Assembly (NCBI GenBank): GCA_025024175.1
Contig: QCXZ01000138.1
Location: 992,002 to 1,056,001 of the forward strand
Source: Rhyzopertha dominica
Taxonomy: Eukaryota; Arthropoda; Insecta; Coleoptera; Bostrichidae
Direction: 5' to 3'
DNA length: 64,000 nt
Positions 34,401 to 46,539 of the stretch are shown here, piece by piece. The position numbers and the translations under genes were made by a program. The notes under the pieces were generated by a model that was not told the origin of the DNA, searched no databases, and saw only the letters and a program-made list of their open reading frames with translations. Position 1 is the stretch's first letter, and the number at the start of each line of letters is the position of its first letter.

Positions 34401-35880
34401 ATCAGTTTGCATTTTATAAAACCCTTACATCCAGAGTTAGAAAAGCATGTTTAGAGTATGATGCCTTAAACGAACTGAAATTAAATCTAATTTATTAAAT
34501 TTATTCAAAACTATTTAAGATCACCTACAACTACGAATCAAAAGCTATTGGACAACATGTGTGCATTGCTTTGTATAATTTTGTAGTGGAGGTGATTTTT
34601 TCACTAAGACTATTTTTTATCCAGTCACATTGATAATTGTCGTTTCAGAAAATTATTGTTAGGTATTTACTTCATCTTACCATTCATTAGTACATGATAG
34701 TAGTTTACTTATTGTTGCTAAATGATCAACAGGATTTCATTAGTATTAATAAACCATCAGTATTGTACACAATTGCGAAAAAAATAAAATTTTCATAACG
34801 AATGTCAATAAAACCACAATGATATTTTATCTTGGTTCTGAAAGCGTAAACAATCACTAGCTATAGAAATTTGCCGTTTTCCACGTTTTCCTCAAAAGTG
34901 ATTATGATTACAGTATTAGAGTAGCTTCTTGTCTAATTTTCGTTGTATTCCTTCTACATCTGCACTGAATTTTTATTTAAATGTCCCAGTTATCTGTTAC
35001 TCATTTCCCAAATTCAGTTTATTTTCATACCAGCCGAGTGTTTAAAAAATATAATGAATAAAACAAAAAATCCAATTAAAATACTTGCCAAGGAGCTTAT
35101 GATTTGTTGACAAATGAGGGGGGTACGAAAAAGAAATGTAATTTAGGTATTGCTTACTGCTAACATAATCTCTCGTTATATTTATCGCAATTTGATTTCA
35201 CAGTTTGATAAGTCGAGCACCAATGTTGTTTCTACAAAAGAAAAGAAATTTTACTGTCCTGAATCGAACCCCGTCCAAGACTACGATTTTTTGTTTTACC
35301 TTTTTCACCTTCACCTTTTTGCACGATTTGTTAATTTCTAAACGATAGCAATAGATTTGGACAAAACTAGCAAATTTTAATGAAGTGAAGTACGTTAAAG
35401 TGTTATGTCAAAGTCGTAAGCAACTTTATGATCTTTATAAATGATGAGGAACACTGGGAAAAATAGAATGTACCGAAATACAACGATCACGGAACATCAA
35501 CGTGCAATAACAAAGGACATGATACATACATTACAAAGGAACTTTTATGATATATCCAGATGGTTCTCTTAAAATTAAAAGCTGCAGAGAAAAAATCCGA
35601 AATAGAGATGGCCTATTAGAAACGTTACATTTTGTGAGGATGTTGATTAGATTTCGATAGCAAACTTCCAGCCACCAAATTGTTGATTTAGGCAAGATCC
35701 AGACTTGAATTTTCAGTTTTGATGAGGACATTTCAAGACTGAGACTGAATGAATATTATTACTGTGTATTGTTATGGAGTGCAGATATAGGGACGTTACG
35801 GAACATTGGGTTGTCCTTAGGTAGAAGGAATATGCCTTTGGGGTTTATATGTTACTAGAAAAATGATACGAACATCTCGT
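34401..35880. other. Intergenic, AT-rich, nothing recognised
   Basis: No recognisable coding motif. A B-box-like GGGGTTCGATTC on the minus strand near 35267 lacks the rest of a tRNA. Confidence 0.35.
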
Positions 35881-36040
35881 GTCGTTTAAGAAGGTGTCAG
35901 GAAAACGACATTCACGCTCTGTAGTGTCCTGTACAGTCATCCGATTTCAATCCCATCGAGAACGTGTGACAACAGATTAAACATCAGATTCGTAACTTTT
36001 CAGCAATTCTAAAGAAATGCCGACAAGAAAAATAATAATA
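35880..36040 (+). pseudogene. Tc1-like transposase C-terminal fragment
   Basis: The frame reads ENDIHAL, stop, CPVQSSDFNPIENVWQQIKH then QIRNFSAILKKC. This matches the WPxxSPDLNPIENxWxxLKxxV motif that carries the third catalytic residue (Glu of IEN) of Tc1-like transposases. The first two catalytic Asp regions cannot be read upstream. Confidence 0.75.
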
Positions 36041-36239
36041 AAGCATTTTCATAGCTCCAAATACCTATATTATTAACAGTAAATATAGTTCTTTGATACC
36101 ACAGCCAAAGTTCGGAATCGATGCCAAATATAAATCCTTCTACCTCAAAATATCGTTAGAATGCGTACTCTTCATAGATTTTCAAATGGTATAGTTCGGG
36201 TTAAAGAGGTTTGCTACTGTGTCGTCGGTCATTAAAGAA

Positions 36240-36780
36240 AAAGCAAGAAATTCTTGTCCTTTAGAAAATCATTAACCGCAACTGCGCCGTCAAGGTGTAA
36301 CTACCTCCGCATGCTCGCGAGTAATTGTTAACTCCTGTTCATACTGGTGTAATAACATTATAAGTGATACGAAGACACGGGCTGCTGTTTTTGCCGGGCA
36401 TTCATTAATATCAAACGCAGCATACCTACATGATGTGTGTCTGCAGATAAATTTTAATCTCCGGACATGTTAATTTCCTTTGATTATAGTACGGGTCTGG
36501 CCTGGCTGCTACTAGAATCGTGATCCACGTTAATAATAATTTATCTAGCGCACAGGTAGTTGCGCGCATAACTCACCTCTAATCATCTTTAGGTGCTCGC
36601 CGTAAAAAACGCTACCCGCGGCTAATGAACGACCGCAGCGCCATTATACGGTCGCGTTTGTTCTGTTCATTTTTCGCGAACGTTATTTATATACGCTCAT
36701 GTAAACGATGATCGTTGCGCGACTTTGCGGTTCGATACCGTTGACAAACGCAGATGGGCTATTTAAACGAAACAACACAG
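36240..36780. other. GC-balanced, CpG-containing unique patch; candidate regulatory element
   Basis: This is the most extended non-repetitive, composition-shifted stretch in the middle of the window. It has many TAAT words and E-box-like CAGGTAG, no open frame and no transposon motif. Its placement upstream of the PRDM gene is compatible with an enhancer, but sequence conservation cannot be tested here. Confidence 0.35.
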
Positions 36781-37188
36781 TAACCTTTAGACCAGTTCAA
36801 AGAGTTTTCTACTATTTTGCCCCTTTTGTGGACCTCATTAATTTGGTTTAAAAGTAGTCTGAATAATAGCTCATAGTGACACTTTGAATAAGCAAAATTT
36901 GAAGTGGACCATAGTTTTTGTTTACGAGATATGACAAACCAAACCTGTTAGTTAACCTGTTCACGGTTGTTGACAATCTCGTTCGTTAGTCTTTCCGAAT
37001 CTGCCATGAGTTTATTGAAAAAGTTATTAAAGTAAGTCAAAGCCCATTTAGCACAAAAAATATTCGACTAATTGGTACTTTTTCTTAATAAATCTGGATA
37101 GATACTTGAATGTTCTGCATAGTAAGAAGCTGCATTTTTAATTTGATAAAGGACTAAACCTATGTAGTACAACTGATCTAAGGTTAGT
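36781..37188. other. Intergenic, nothing recognised
   Basis: AT-rich, no coding motif. Confidence 0.35.
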
Positions 37189-37562
37189 CTAAGGAATTGT
37201 AACTGTTTTTTTTGTTATCCAATCTGGTGTTTTGTTATCCAATCTGGTGTACTCGATGCCTTTGAGTTGGGAAAGATTAAACTTAGCAGTAAGATTTAGA
37301 TGGTTGGGACGTTTGTCACTTAAAACAGTCTCATGAAATACATTCAAAGGTGTAAAAGCAATAAGTAGATAATTTAGTGGTGGTGCATTATGGACCGGCA
37401 AAGCAATATTTTAAACTTCTTTTTCAGGCAGCCGAAAACTTGTTTAACAATCCAGCGACAATTTGTAACAAATCTAGGCATATTTGCTATCATCATATCA
37501 AATTGGCTAAGTTTAGGACAATGAACAATATAGTGCTTAGTATTTGTTAAAAATGCAAACAT
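37189..37562 (-). pseudogene. Harbinger/PIF-like transposase fragment
   Basis: The minus-strand frame 37562-37374 reads MPRFVTNCRWIVKQVFGCLK then KKFKILL. This corresponds to the SRxVTxxRWxVExxxGRLKxxFxxL motif, which carries the last acidic position in Harbinger nucleases; here Glu is replaced by Lys-Gln, so this copy is dead. The overlapping frame 37401-37189 continues with LSQLKGIEYTRL and contains a duplicated segment. The rest of the transposase is absent. Confidence 0.5.
37207..37249. repeat. 21-bp direct duplication
   Basis: TTTGTTATCCAATCTGGTGT occurs twice in immediate succession inside the Harbinger-like remnant, causing an in-frame peptide repeat in the antisense frame. Confidence 0.85.
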
Positions 37563-37569
37563 CCTTCAA

Positions 37570-38215
37570 ACCCACGAGGTGAGACGAAACAAGACTTGCC
37601 AAAAGACAGTGTCTCGTCTTATCCCGCAAGGAAATTAAGAAGTCTCGTCTCGAAACTAAAATCTCGTCTCATTTCTCGTCTCACGAAAGTATTGCGAAAG
37701 TCTAGCCAAATTTTCATAATGATTCGTATATACGTGAAATACATATAACATCAATTCCAGCTTTTATTGCTACATAAAACAAATCATTGTTATTTAGCTG
37801 TCAAGAAAAACGAATATAATATCTAACATTTATCGTACCTTCTGTACACTTCAACTTCTCGATAGCAATAACAAACTAACACTGAAGCGAAAAGCGACAC
37901 GATAAAGCATTCCATTTAATGTCATCTTACGTATTTGTAACCGATGTATACCAAATTTCTACCAGCGCTCAGAAGGTCATAACAGAGACAAAGGGCGGCA
38001 CGACGTCGATTTTTATTGTACAATTGCAGAAAGTGCCGATACGGATTGTGCAGCTGCCGAATAGTTTTTTTCCTGTAATTTATCTGCTTGCTTTTTGTAG
38101 ATGCTATTAGATGACCAACTTTGTTGTGAAAAAATATTTGCTTTAGATCTCGCGATAGTGCGAGATTTTTACGAGACTCTCGTGCGAGATTTCTACTTTT
38201 AAGTCAGTAGTACAA
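37570..38215. mobile_element. Candidate non-autonomous element with GAGAC-rich ends
   Basis: The left edge is dense in GAGACGA/TCTCGTC words (GGTGAGACGAAACAAGACTT, GTCTCGTCTCGAAAC, CTCGTCTCATTTCTCGTCTC). The right edge carries the related ATCTCGCGATAGTGCGAGAT and ACGAGACTCTCGTGCGAGAT. The interior, 37690-38140, is ordinary sequence. Similar GAGAC-rich termini are known from insect DNA transposons. I cannot define exact ends or a target duplication. Confidence 0.45.
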
Positions 38216-39739
38216 TAAACTGGACTTTTCGAAAAACTGCATTACTTATGTCTGTAACATATTTCAAAAACAAAAGCCTAGAGGAATTCAAACGTTTTCT
38301 TGTTTGACTTATGTTATTTTAGAGCGACAACGCAGATACGTTACAGAATTCTATCGCGTTATTAAAGTCTTGCATGAAAAGTCCTTTCATATCGCTCACG
38401 CAGCAGGATTGTTCGCATTATTTTTTTTTTCGAGCTTGTTAATAATCCGATAATTGCATATGTCATATACCTTTACTCACCAACGGAAACGGACTGTTTC
38501 ATCTAATGGCGGCATCCTTAATCGCAGTTAAATGAAATAAAATAATAGTAATGGGGTTTTAACCTTGCTGTAATTATGCTGTGTGGTGAGCCACAACCGG
38601 TTGGGAGGTGGCCACAGCCCTAAGCGGACCGTTTGTACCATTTCAAACAAATCATCATTTGCGTTTCCTTATTTGTCAAATGATTAACGATGAGAATTTA
38701 ACGATATGAACTTGTCAGTGCGGACTCAATTAAAATTAATCTGTTATCCAAGTAATGTCAACTCGAAGCTATATCTTGTTTGGTAGTAATTTAAGTGGTT
38801 AAATACTTCGTGGATGGCAGGCTTGTTTATTGGATCCTGATGATGACGATGGCCTTATGGAAGACATAGATCGCCAAATTTTACTGTAGAAGTTTAGTTA
38901 TTTTGAATTTTCATAACATATGCTTAATGAGCCCAAAGTTACTGCAGCGATGAAAAAAGTTTGTGTAGGAATAGGGGTGCCTTCATTAAGCCCACTGTTT
39001 CACGCACCTCTGCAAACAACACACAGCACACAGATATACGCGACAATAAGCAAGGAAAAAGTTTTGAAATCTACAACTTAAATAACGATCTCAAAGCTCT
39101 TCAAGCATGATGTATCGCACACTGTTTAGTCTTAAAAGCTTCCTAAATGGGCATGTTGCTGTTGAGATATAAACTTATCTAAGGACTTTAACCATTATGT
39201 CATTTGACATAAAAAGCAATCAAATTAGCACAATTGGAAAGAAAATACTTGGCGAAATAGGCAAGCGAATATTCATAGTCTGATCAGGCAATTTATAATT
39301 TGACACACATAATCGATTTATGACACCCCAAAGAAATTGTTCCTTTCTACTGTAGTAGTAGGTAAGCAATTGTTGAATATTTGGAATTCACGAAAATAAC
39401 ATAAACGTTAGCTAGTATCAATAGACAAAATTTTATTCAGTTAAACTGAAATAATTCGGAATCTGCAGATGCTAAAAACTACAGATGATGACTTTTTGTT
39501 TATTGATACCAAACGCGTTTTTGCTATTTTTTTTTTGGAAGGGGGAGATTGTTGATGTTTAAAGGTGTTCATTCTAGTCTGAAATAATACTAAAATTGCC
39601 AAAAGCCGACTATAATAAATATAGCATTGCAATCAAAAGCCGAGTTTGCAAAGATACGACATTGACTGTGACAATTCTCAAACAAGTATTTTAAATCTTT
39701 GATCTGCATGGTGCGTCTGAACGAATCATCAGAAAGTTT
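38216..39739. other. Intergenic, nothing recognised
   Basis: AT-rich with one more balanced stretch at 38580-38880. No open frame or RNA gene can be supported. Confidence 0.35.
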
Positions 39740-40151
39740 ATCAGTTTTTCAACATAGAACACCAAAACAGATACCTTATTGCACAATCTACTGTTAGTAG
39801 GCTTTTTGCACAATTTTAGGAAACGGGTAGTCTGAAAGATTGGTCAACATACTGTACGAAATATTTCCGAAAAAGAACAAGAAAATACATTTTGTTTCAG
39901 CAAGATGATACGGCGGTACATCTTGGTGTAGCGGTACATCGCTTTCTTCATGACTTCTTTGCCAATAGATGGGTCGCAGGACAGTTGTAGAATGCCCACC
40001 CCGATCGTCAGATTTGACTCCTTTAAATCTTTTCTTTGGGAAAATATACATAGACCGCCCACACACACTGGTAGAATTACAAGCTCGTATTCAACCTGAA
40101 ATACGATTATTTCCTATATACGTGGTTGAACGCGGTGTCCGAAATATCTAG
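39740..40151 (+). pseudogene. Tc1/mariner-superfamily transposase, N- and C-terminal pieces joined
   Basis: After HRTPKQIPYCTIY (an N-terminal HTH-like piece) the sequence jumps to CFQQDDTAVHLGVAVHRFLH, DFFANRW, then GRRTVVECPPRSSDLTPLN (frame 39969-40151), FGKIYIDRPHTLVELQARI and the stop. FQQD holds the second catalytic Asp, and SSDLTPLN is at the SPDLTPLD position that carries the third catalytic residue, here lost. Two frame changes lie between. It belongs to the same family as 9860-10330 and 59570-60210, with a large internal deletion. Confidence 0.75.
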
Positions 40152-42899
40152 TTTTATTTATTATTTTGTTATTTCACAGTATAGGCTTGTGCCTTGGGTA
40201 ATTAAGGCATGAATGGCACAAAAATGCATATGGTTCTTTTTAAAAATCATTTGATGACGTCATATCTTCGTCATAGCGACATATTGCTTTGTTTCAGTTA
40301 TCTCAAAATAAAGCTCTTCTTGTATCTTAACTTACCTGCTTCAATGGCATTCCGAATAACCCTTATTTTGAATTTTAGCATTACTTTATCCACACTGTGT
40401 ATAGTGTATTTAGTAGTACCTGTCATCTTTGCTTTTTTTGTATTTCCAGGAACATTCCTTTTATATTTATAGTTTATACTGTTAGTATGTATTGCTTCTA
40501 TACAACTGCATTACTTTTATTCCAGCAGTCCATTTATACGTAAAGGAACATATGAATACATTATCTTCTATTCAACTAAAAACTACAATTTGCATTTGAA
40601 AGTAAAGGCGCTCTGAACCGTTGAGAATGTTATATACGGCAAACCTAAATAAAAGGATGAATTTAACAGTAGCTTAGCTTACAACTCATTACACCATTAA
40701 AAAAATAGCGAGAATAATCATTATGAAATAATAAACGGCGCTTGCTTCTCTATATAACTTAATAGAGTTGTATATCAATTGACTTCTCATAAATTGACTC
40801 CCGATACACAATAATTTCTGTTTCGTAATTTCTAGAGTATGCGAGCATTATACAGCAAATTTACAGCAACAGATGGAAGCATTGTGGTCGTAATGTAAAG
40901 TTACGTAGATTAATGAAAACTTTACACAAAACATTACCGCTCGCCGCTTTTTGTATCATACGTGACGTGCAAATTGCAATTTAATAACAGCATTATATGG
41001 AGGTGTTGAAATAAAGTCATCAATAATCATTAACAGATTTGTAGCCGCTCCAGGTATTTTAAATAGACACTCTTGGTATTTGAAGGAAAGTAGTATGTGC
41101 ACAATAATGCAGTCAGCATTATTGCGAATATGTTTAAGTATAATAATGATTCAGTTTAATTCATATAGCATACAATACATAATTATAAGGTACCTACTAG
41201 GGCAACCAGTAAACTAAACCAACTATCTACTAAAAGTTTTAATTTGATGTCCTCCTATAAGATGGTTTTTAAATAGTAGAGACTTTTAAGTTTAGAAAAC
41301 ACTGATTAATTTTACTTGCTCACTAAACATAATTTGTAGTAAACAATTAATTCTAGATCCTCTGCAGAAGACATCCGTTTAATTACGTCCCCGTCTACAA
41401 AAATATTGAACTTGTATATTTCACATTTTTGTGGGTCTGAAGTTATACAGTCTGCTACAAAGTATGGAACCAGCAAGATATTTCCGGTTCTGTTCGACCG
41501 ATTTTTCTGAATTTGTGCATGGGCCTATGGGTAATTAAAATGCATTTTCTGGAATTTTTTCAACTACGTGCCAGCTCTCGTTTCCGAGGTATGGGCGCAA
41601 GCTGCTTTATATTTTACTGGAAAGGAAAGTCAAAGGCATATCATTACTTTTGTACAATTTATTGCTTCTGAGTTGAGAAAAGTGTGATAACAAACTTAGG
41701 CCTTGCAAAAAACTATATTCGTTATCGCTAAGTAAGAACAAAAACTCCAGTTGTCCCCATTTTCAGCAGTCAAGGAATTATGGTAATATCGGCCTTTTGT
41801 CTGTTCTAGCGATAAAGAAAATTGTTTTCACTATTTTCGTTCTTTGTCAGGTTTAATTATTGTATTTACACTTTTCTCAACCCAGAAGCAATAAATTGTA
41901 CAAGTGTGATACATTTTTGAAATCAGGATAAAATATGCCTTTGAATGATGTGCCTTTTAACCCCCCTCCCCTATTATCCTCCAGCAATCGAACAATGGCG
42001 ACGGCAGCTTCAGTGGATTCGGGCGTGGGCAACTCAAGACGAATCGCAAAAAAAAAATTTGGGCCCCAAGTAGTTCAAAAAAAATATATGTATGATCTGA
42101 TACTAACCCTGAATCTACGCGGTTAAATGCGTCAGCGAAGAACTACTAAGACCGCTAACGATATGCTGAAAAATGAATGGACGGGTACGGATCTCAACGA
42201 GGATTGGGCGACGCAAAAAAAAAGATCGAAATAGAACGAATATAATATAATGGCGAAATCGATACCGTATTCCCACGAAACAACACCATATAGGCAAATG
42301 CCTCATCTTATCAAGCCGGCTGTGCCTTACAGGTTCTCTTAGGCTACACGACCTGTGCGATAGAGACGGTCTAATATTTATGACGTGACAAGGGAATCAT
42401 AATAAAAAGACAGGATATTACCTGTGATGCGAGATCATTAAAAAACCGTCTGGAATCTGGATTGGACGCAGTCCGTCCCAGTCTGGCTACTGTTGCCTCC
42501 GATAGCACCTCTCGGTCCGCCGCGCACCTGCTGGCGCCCCCTGTTTCTTTGCTTTATTATGGTAGCGTTAATTGAACCTCTAGATTAATCCGAATTTTTA
42601 CACGTGATTTATTTTATATTGTGTCTACTTTATTCTGCGCCGGGATGTATATTGTCTCTTGCCATTATTAACCCACAGGAAGCAAAAAAAAACGCAAGAT
42701 GAATGACTTCAGATATTTGGTGTGTATTTTATTATAGCATATAGCAGTAGTTAGTGAGAGATGGGATTATTAGCAGCAACTTTAATTAGTTTAAAACTAT
42801 ACGCTACAGAAGTTAAATGAGGAGAAGTTACAGTCAGGGACCGGGACTCTAACCTTGATCTTTTGATCTTCGTTAGGTATCATATGTAATGATAATATG
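40152..42899. other. Long stretch without a supported gene
   Basis: Open frames at 40209-40472 (hydrophobic, AT-driven) and 41935-42126 (mixed composition, Ser/Asn-rich) have no recognised domain. A GC-richer block at 42440-42570 reads open in one frame for about 40 codons (LDAVRPSLATVASDSTSRSA) and could be an unrecognised exon. The 40730-41060 patch is GC-balanced and non-repetitive. Confidence 0.3.
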
Positions 42900-43000
42900 T
42901 TTTCAGAAAGATCGCTGCCACTATAATACTTTGACAAAAAAATTTATAATCCGACATTTCTATTACAGCTGTAATCTTTGTCAAAGGAGAGGGCCACAAA
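42900..43000 (+). repeat. Copy of the segment at 16010-16095
   Basis: GAAAGATCGCTG, GACAAAAAAATTTATAATCC and GCTGTAATCTTTGTCAAAGG align with 16010-16095, next to the Penelope-like element. This suggests a second terminal fragment of the same family. Confidence 0.55.
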
Positions 43001-43804
43001 ACACCGTCTGACTTCTCTTTCTTCTCCTTTATCAGGTAGAATCTAGAACGCTTTTATCTGATCATGAAATAATTATCCTAATAGACATTTTGATAGTATG
43101 TAGCCAAGAAGCTATGTCGGCGAAGTAACAAAGTCAATTACCTACCGTCACAAGGCTAAACTAGTATAAAATTTGCCAAACGATTCGCTTGCGGCAAGCA
43201 AATGCGACGACTAGCATTCAGGGAGAGTGGGGAGGTTCCACTTATTAGTTATTAATTAAATTAGGGCGCCACCAAAATTTTAACACGAAAGTGTCGAAGC
43301 AAAGATCAGCCGCCCTGTACATTTTGGAAACAGGCTGAATAGTTCGCGTTCACTGAAAGGCAAAAATCTAATCGGAAGTAAAAGATAACTGGTTGATTGC
43401 TACCCCCTTTAATGACCAATGGCATTCAATAATTATCACAAATTCAACGGCACGTATATATCAACGCATTCATGTACTTCAAAAATGTGTAAAATCAAAT
43501 AATTAACGATGTTCCCCCGTATAGAGCTCTATGCTGGTTCACACAACATCCATATTAAATACGAACAGATGCAAATGTAAATTAATGACAACACATATAG
43601 TAAATAATGTAAACACGCATTAAGACTTCGTGGCGGATTACTTGAGTAGATGATCTGATATCGGAGTTAAGAGTTAAAGAATGAGCAATAGCGGATTATT
43701 GAAAAGCACAATTAAATTAGCAGCTCTGAACGCATATCAGTTCATTCCACGCAAAAGAAAAGTTTGCTTAGCTGTAAGAAGCGTCCTCGAGCGTCGAGAT
43801 GCAG
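43001..43804. other. Intergenic, nothing recognised
   Basis: AT-rich with no gene signal. The frame starting at 43681 runs into the hAT MITE and is not supported. Confidence 0.35.
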
Positions 43805-44160
43805 GTGTCGGCCAAGGGCGGATCCAGCTTTCAAATCAGGGGGGGGGTCACCTAGTCAGGAGAGGCTACAAATTTATTAAAATAATCTAATTCTAATTGA
43901 GAAAGAAATAGTATTTTATTGGTATAAGTCAAAATAGTTTTAATCAAATAGCGAAATTAATTTTCCCCCAAAATTATGTTGCCACTCGTTACTCTGGGAA
44001 TAAATTGCGACGTTGTAATTTTTTGATTAAAACGGATAATAGTGCCTGTTGTTGGTGGATGTAGGCACTCGCCATCATAGAAAGTACTACATCCAGCCCA
44101 GGCCCAGGGGGGGGGTCATGACCCCCATGACCCCCCCCTGGATCCGCCCTTGGTGTCGGC
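43805..44160. mobile_element. hAT-type MITE with perfect 8-bp target duplication
   Basis: The element spans 43813-44152 (340 bp). Its ends are inverted repeats beginning CAAGGGCGGATCCAG (43813-43827 and, reversed, 44138-44152). Each end is followed internally by a G-run and GGTCA word. The flanks are identical 8-mers, GTGTCGGC, at 43805-43812 and 44153-44160, the hallmark of hAT insertion. The right end also holds a second inverted GGGGTCATGACCCC hairpin. There is no transposase, so it is non-autonomous. The perfect duplication suggests a fairly recent insertion. Confidence 0.95.
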
Positions 44161-45468
44161 GTTGGACGGTGGCGGGTTTACTATCGGAAGCGTCAATTTC
44201 GCAAGCCCTTGCAGAGTTTTCTCCAACACAGATCTATGCAGTGGGTGGGGATTGATCAACTGATTTTATCGTTCATTTTAATTTATTGTAACAGAGTTCC
44301 TAATTTTTATCATTAAACATCAAACCGAACTATATTATTGTGCCGTATGAAAATTTTAAATGAAAATATAGTATTTAATTTGTCAAATTCATACCGAGAA
44401 ACTAAGCATGATATAAATAGACCAGTGATTATTATTTACGGTCTAAAAGTTGTCCAGTAGCGTAGAAAAAAATGTTTGGGTGATAGCGAAGTATACATTA
44501 CCCTCTAAAAAAATGTACTTTTCAGTTGTGTCAAAATTTTTAGCAAACGAAGGCTCGGAGCTGATTTTCCAAATTTTACGAAATAAAACCTCGAATGCTA
44601 CGTTGAGCAACGGGGGGATATTAAAACCTTTGCAGATAGGTAACAATTTATCTTCTTATTGCGCAAAACGTGTTTGCTTAAAGATTACTACTGTCAGTAT
44701 TCCGTAAATGTAAATTCTAAATTTAAGCTTATGCTGCACCACGGGAAAGCTTGTCGTAAGTCATGTTTACGTATTGCCATTGCGATGAGTTGTATAGCAA
44801 ACGACAGCTCGCATCAAAAAGGATAAACGCACCAGTTATTAGGATTGTCTAGCCGAAAGTAAAATGCCGACCGGCAGGAACAATGCCGTTCTCAAATTCG
44901 AATAAATCAAGGCCGCCACGCTAACGGGCGGTGAACGCAAGAGACGCAAAGAAAGAACGGGGACGGTGCAGCCGTGATGCCTCCTGACAGCATAATGCTC
45001 TGAATAATGGAATACGGATTTAAATTGTATCAGCGGCACAGTTCTTAAAGGCGAAACACTCGCAATATATGGTGTTTTGTCATTCATCGTTATTTTGGTT
45101 CGGGGGGCATCAGCCGTCTCGCTCTTGCACGAGATAGTCTCACGTCATTAAATCTGTGGACGTTGTGCACCGCGTAGCGCAAATCAGAAGTAATCGTGGA
45201 AAATTAATAGCCCATATATTCCGAAGTCGCCGTTAAATGGCGTGAAAAAGTTAAATAAAAACTTTTTTTGAGTTATTTGTTTTCTCAAAAATATTACCAA
45301 CTAAAAGCTTTAATTAAAATGCATGTCTATACTGTGCTGTCTACACCTCAACCAACTGCAGATAGTACTATTTCGCTGTCATTACAGCTCATCAGTGCAG
45401 TTTAGGTCTAGTGTAGACAACACGGCATAGAACTGGTTTTGCTTATATACCAAAGCAATGGTATGATG
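44161..45468. other. Intergenic; GC-balanced patch at 44820-45250
   Basis: The patch at 44820-45250 has several CpGs and an 82-codon minus-strand frame (44839-45087) with no recognised domain. The remainder is AT-rich. Confidence 0.3.
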
Positions 45469-45624
45469 AAAGTAAGAATTTAGGATGGCAATGCCATCTG
45501 TCAGTATTACACTGACATGATGACAAAGCCACCTAGCTGCCTTAACGTTAAGGCAGCTAGNTGGCTTTGTCATCATGTCAGTGTAATACTGACAGATGGC
45601 ATTGCCATCCTAAATTCTTACTTT
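45469..45624. repeat. Perfect 156-bp palindrome without spacer
   Basis: Two 78-bp arms meet at the dyad CG of TTAACGTTAA (45546/45547). Every readable base pairs. The only uncertain position is an N at 45561 opposite C at 45532. Outer words are AAAGTAAGAATTTAGGATGG and its reverse complement. Such a structure could be a foldback element, or an artefact of library or assembly chemistry in which one strand folds back. Confidence 0.97.
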
Positions 45625-45723
45625 AAAAGCTTTAATAGTTTACCTAAATTCTGAACGTTCTCTCATCCGAAAATTCTATACTTTTTTCATTTTATGCAGA
45701 CTATTTTTATGCGGACTTGCAAG

Positions 45724-45943
45724 TTACCGAAAGTTGCCTGCATGGAAATCCCCTTCCAAGGTATGGCCATCTAGTGTGATTTTCATGTAGCTTAACTTGC
45801 ACGGTACTTGGGTAATAAATTGGCCTGGAGTTGACGCACAAGATGCAGAGGTATCTTGTCCACTAATACTATGTTGGTAACTACATTCACACTCTGTTAG
45901 CTTTTCATACTGGCTTGTATCTGGAGTTGTAACATTAACTAGT
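45724..45943 (-). CDS. Unrecognised cysteine-containing open frame
   Basis: A stop-to-stop frame of about 72 codons on the minus strand has balanced composition and six cysteines clustered in LTECECSYQHS, TSASCAS and QVPCKLSY. It ends with MKITLDGHTLEGDFHAGNFR before TAA. There is no start codon at its head, so it would be an exon or the tail of a transposon ORF. It lies just right of the perfect palindrome. I do not recognise the family. Confidence 0.3.
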
Positions 45944-45949
45944 TATTAT

Positions 45950-46539
45950 AAAGTTATTATATAGTTATTATAAACAATATTACTTAGGTAACTAGGTATA
46001 TTTCATATTGAAAAATCATACATAAAAAATGGTCATATACGGCTTAAAACAGTTAACTGCATAATTTCCGGCGTTTTTCATTGCACATTTTTTTATTTGG
46101 TTCAGCATGTTTAATTATATAGTTAAATATCAACCTTGGTTTGTTGTTTTCTTTGTATAAAATTATGAATTAATTTCGCACTAATGACCAACATAAAACG
46201 TGATAATTATGCAATCTTTGCATTCTTATACGCAGATGTATTTCTTTGCGGATTAGATTATGCATTAATAAAAATTGTGGTGACACATACGTGGAATACA
46301 AATGAACGTGCATGAAATAATATGGCTGGCTCTTATTATTATACTAGGTGACTGCGAAAGTGATATCTCTGCCTAAACCCATAATACTTCATACCATTTT
46401 AAGAAAAATAGCAGATTTCGTATTTTTTTTATTTCCACGATGAAAATGAAAAACATCCAGGCTCCTGGCGATGAGAGATAGGTCACTGCACTTGATTCAA
46501 TTATATCCGATAAATGGTTAAGTGCGATAGTTGACGATA
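45950..46539. other. Intergenic, nothing recognised
   Basis: AT-rich. A short triplicated AGTTATTATA motif lies at 45940-45975. Confidence 0.35.

Noticed and set aside
35255..35290. B-box-like GGGGTTCGATTC on the minus strand, possible tRNA
   Set aside because: The flanking T-stem does not pair and no A box or acceptor stem is present.
40209..40472. Hydrophobic 87-codon open frame, possible membrane protein
   Set aside because: Poly-Leu/Phe composition fits AT-rich chance; no start context or homology seen, and it directly follows a dead transposase.
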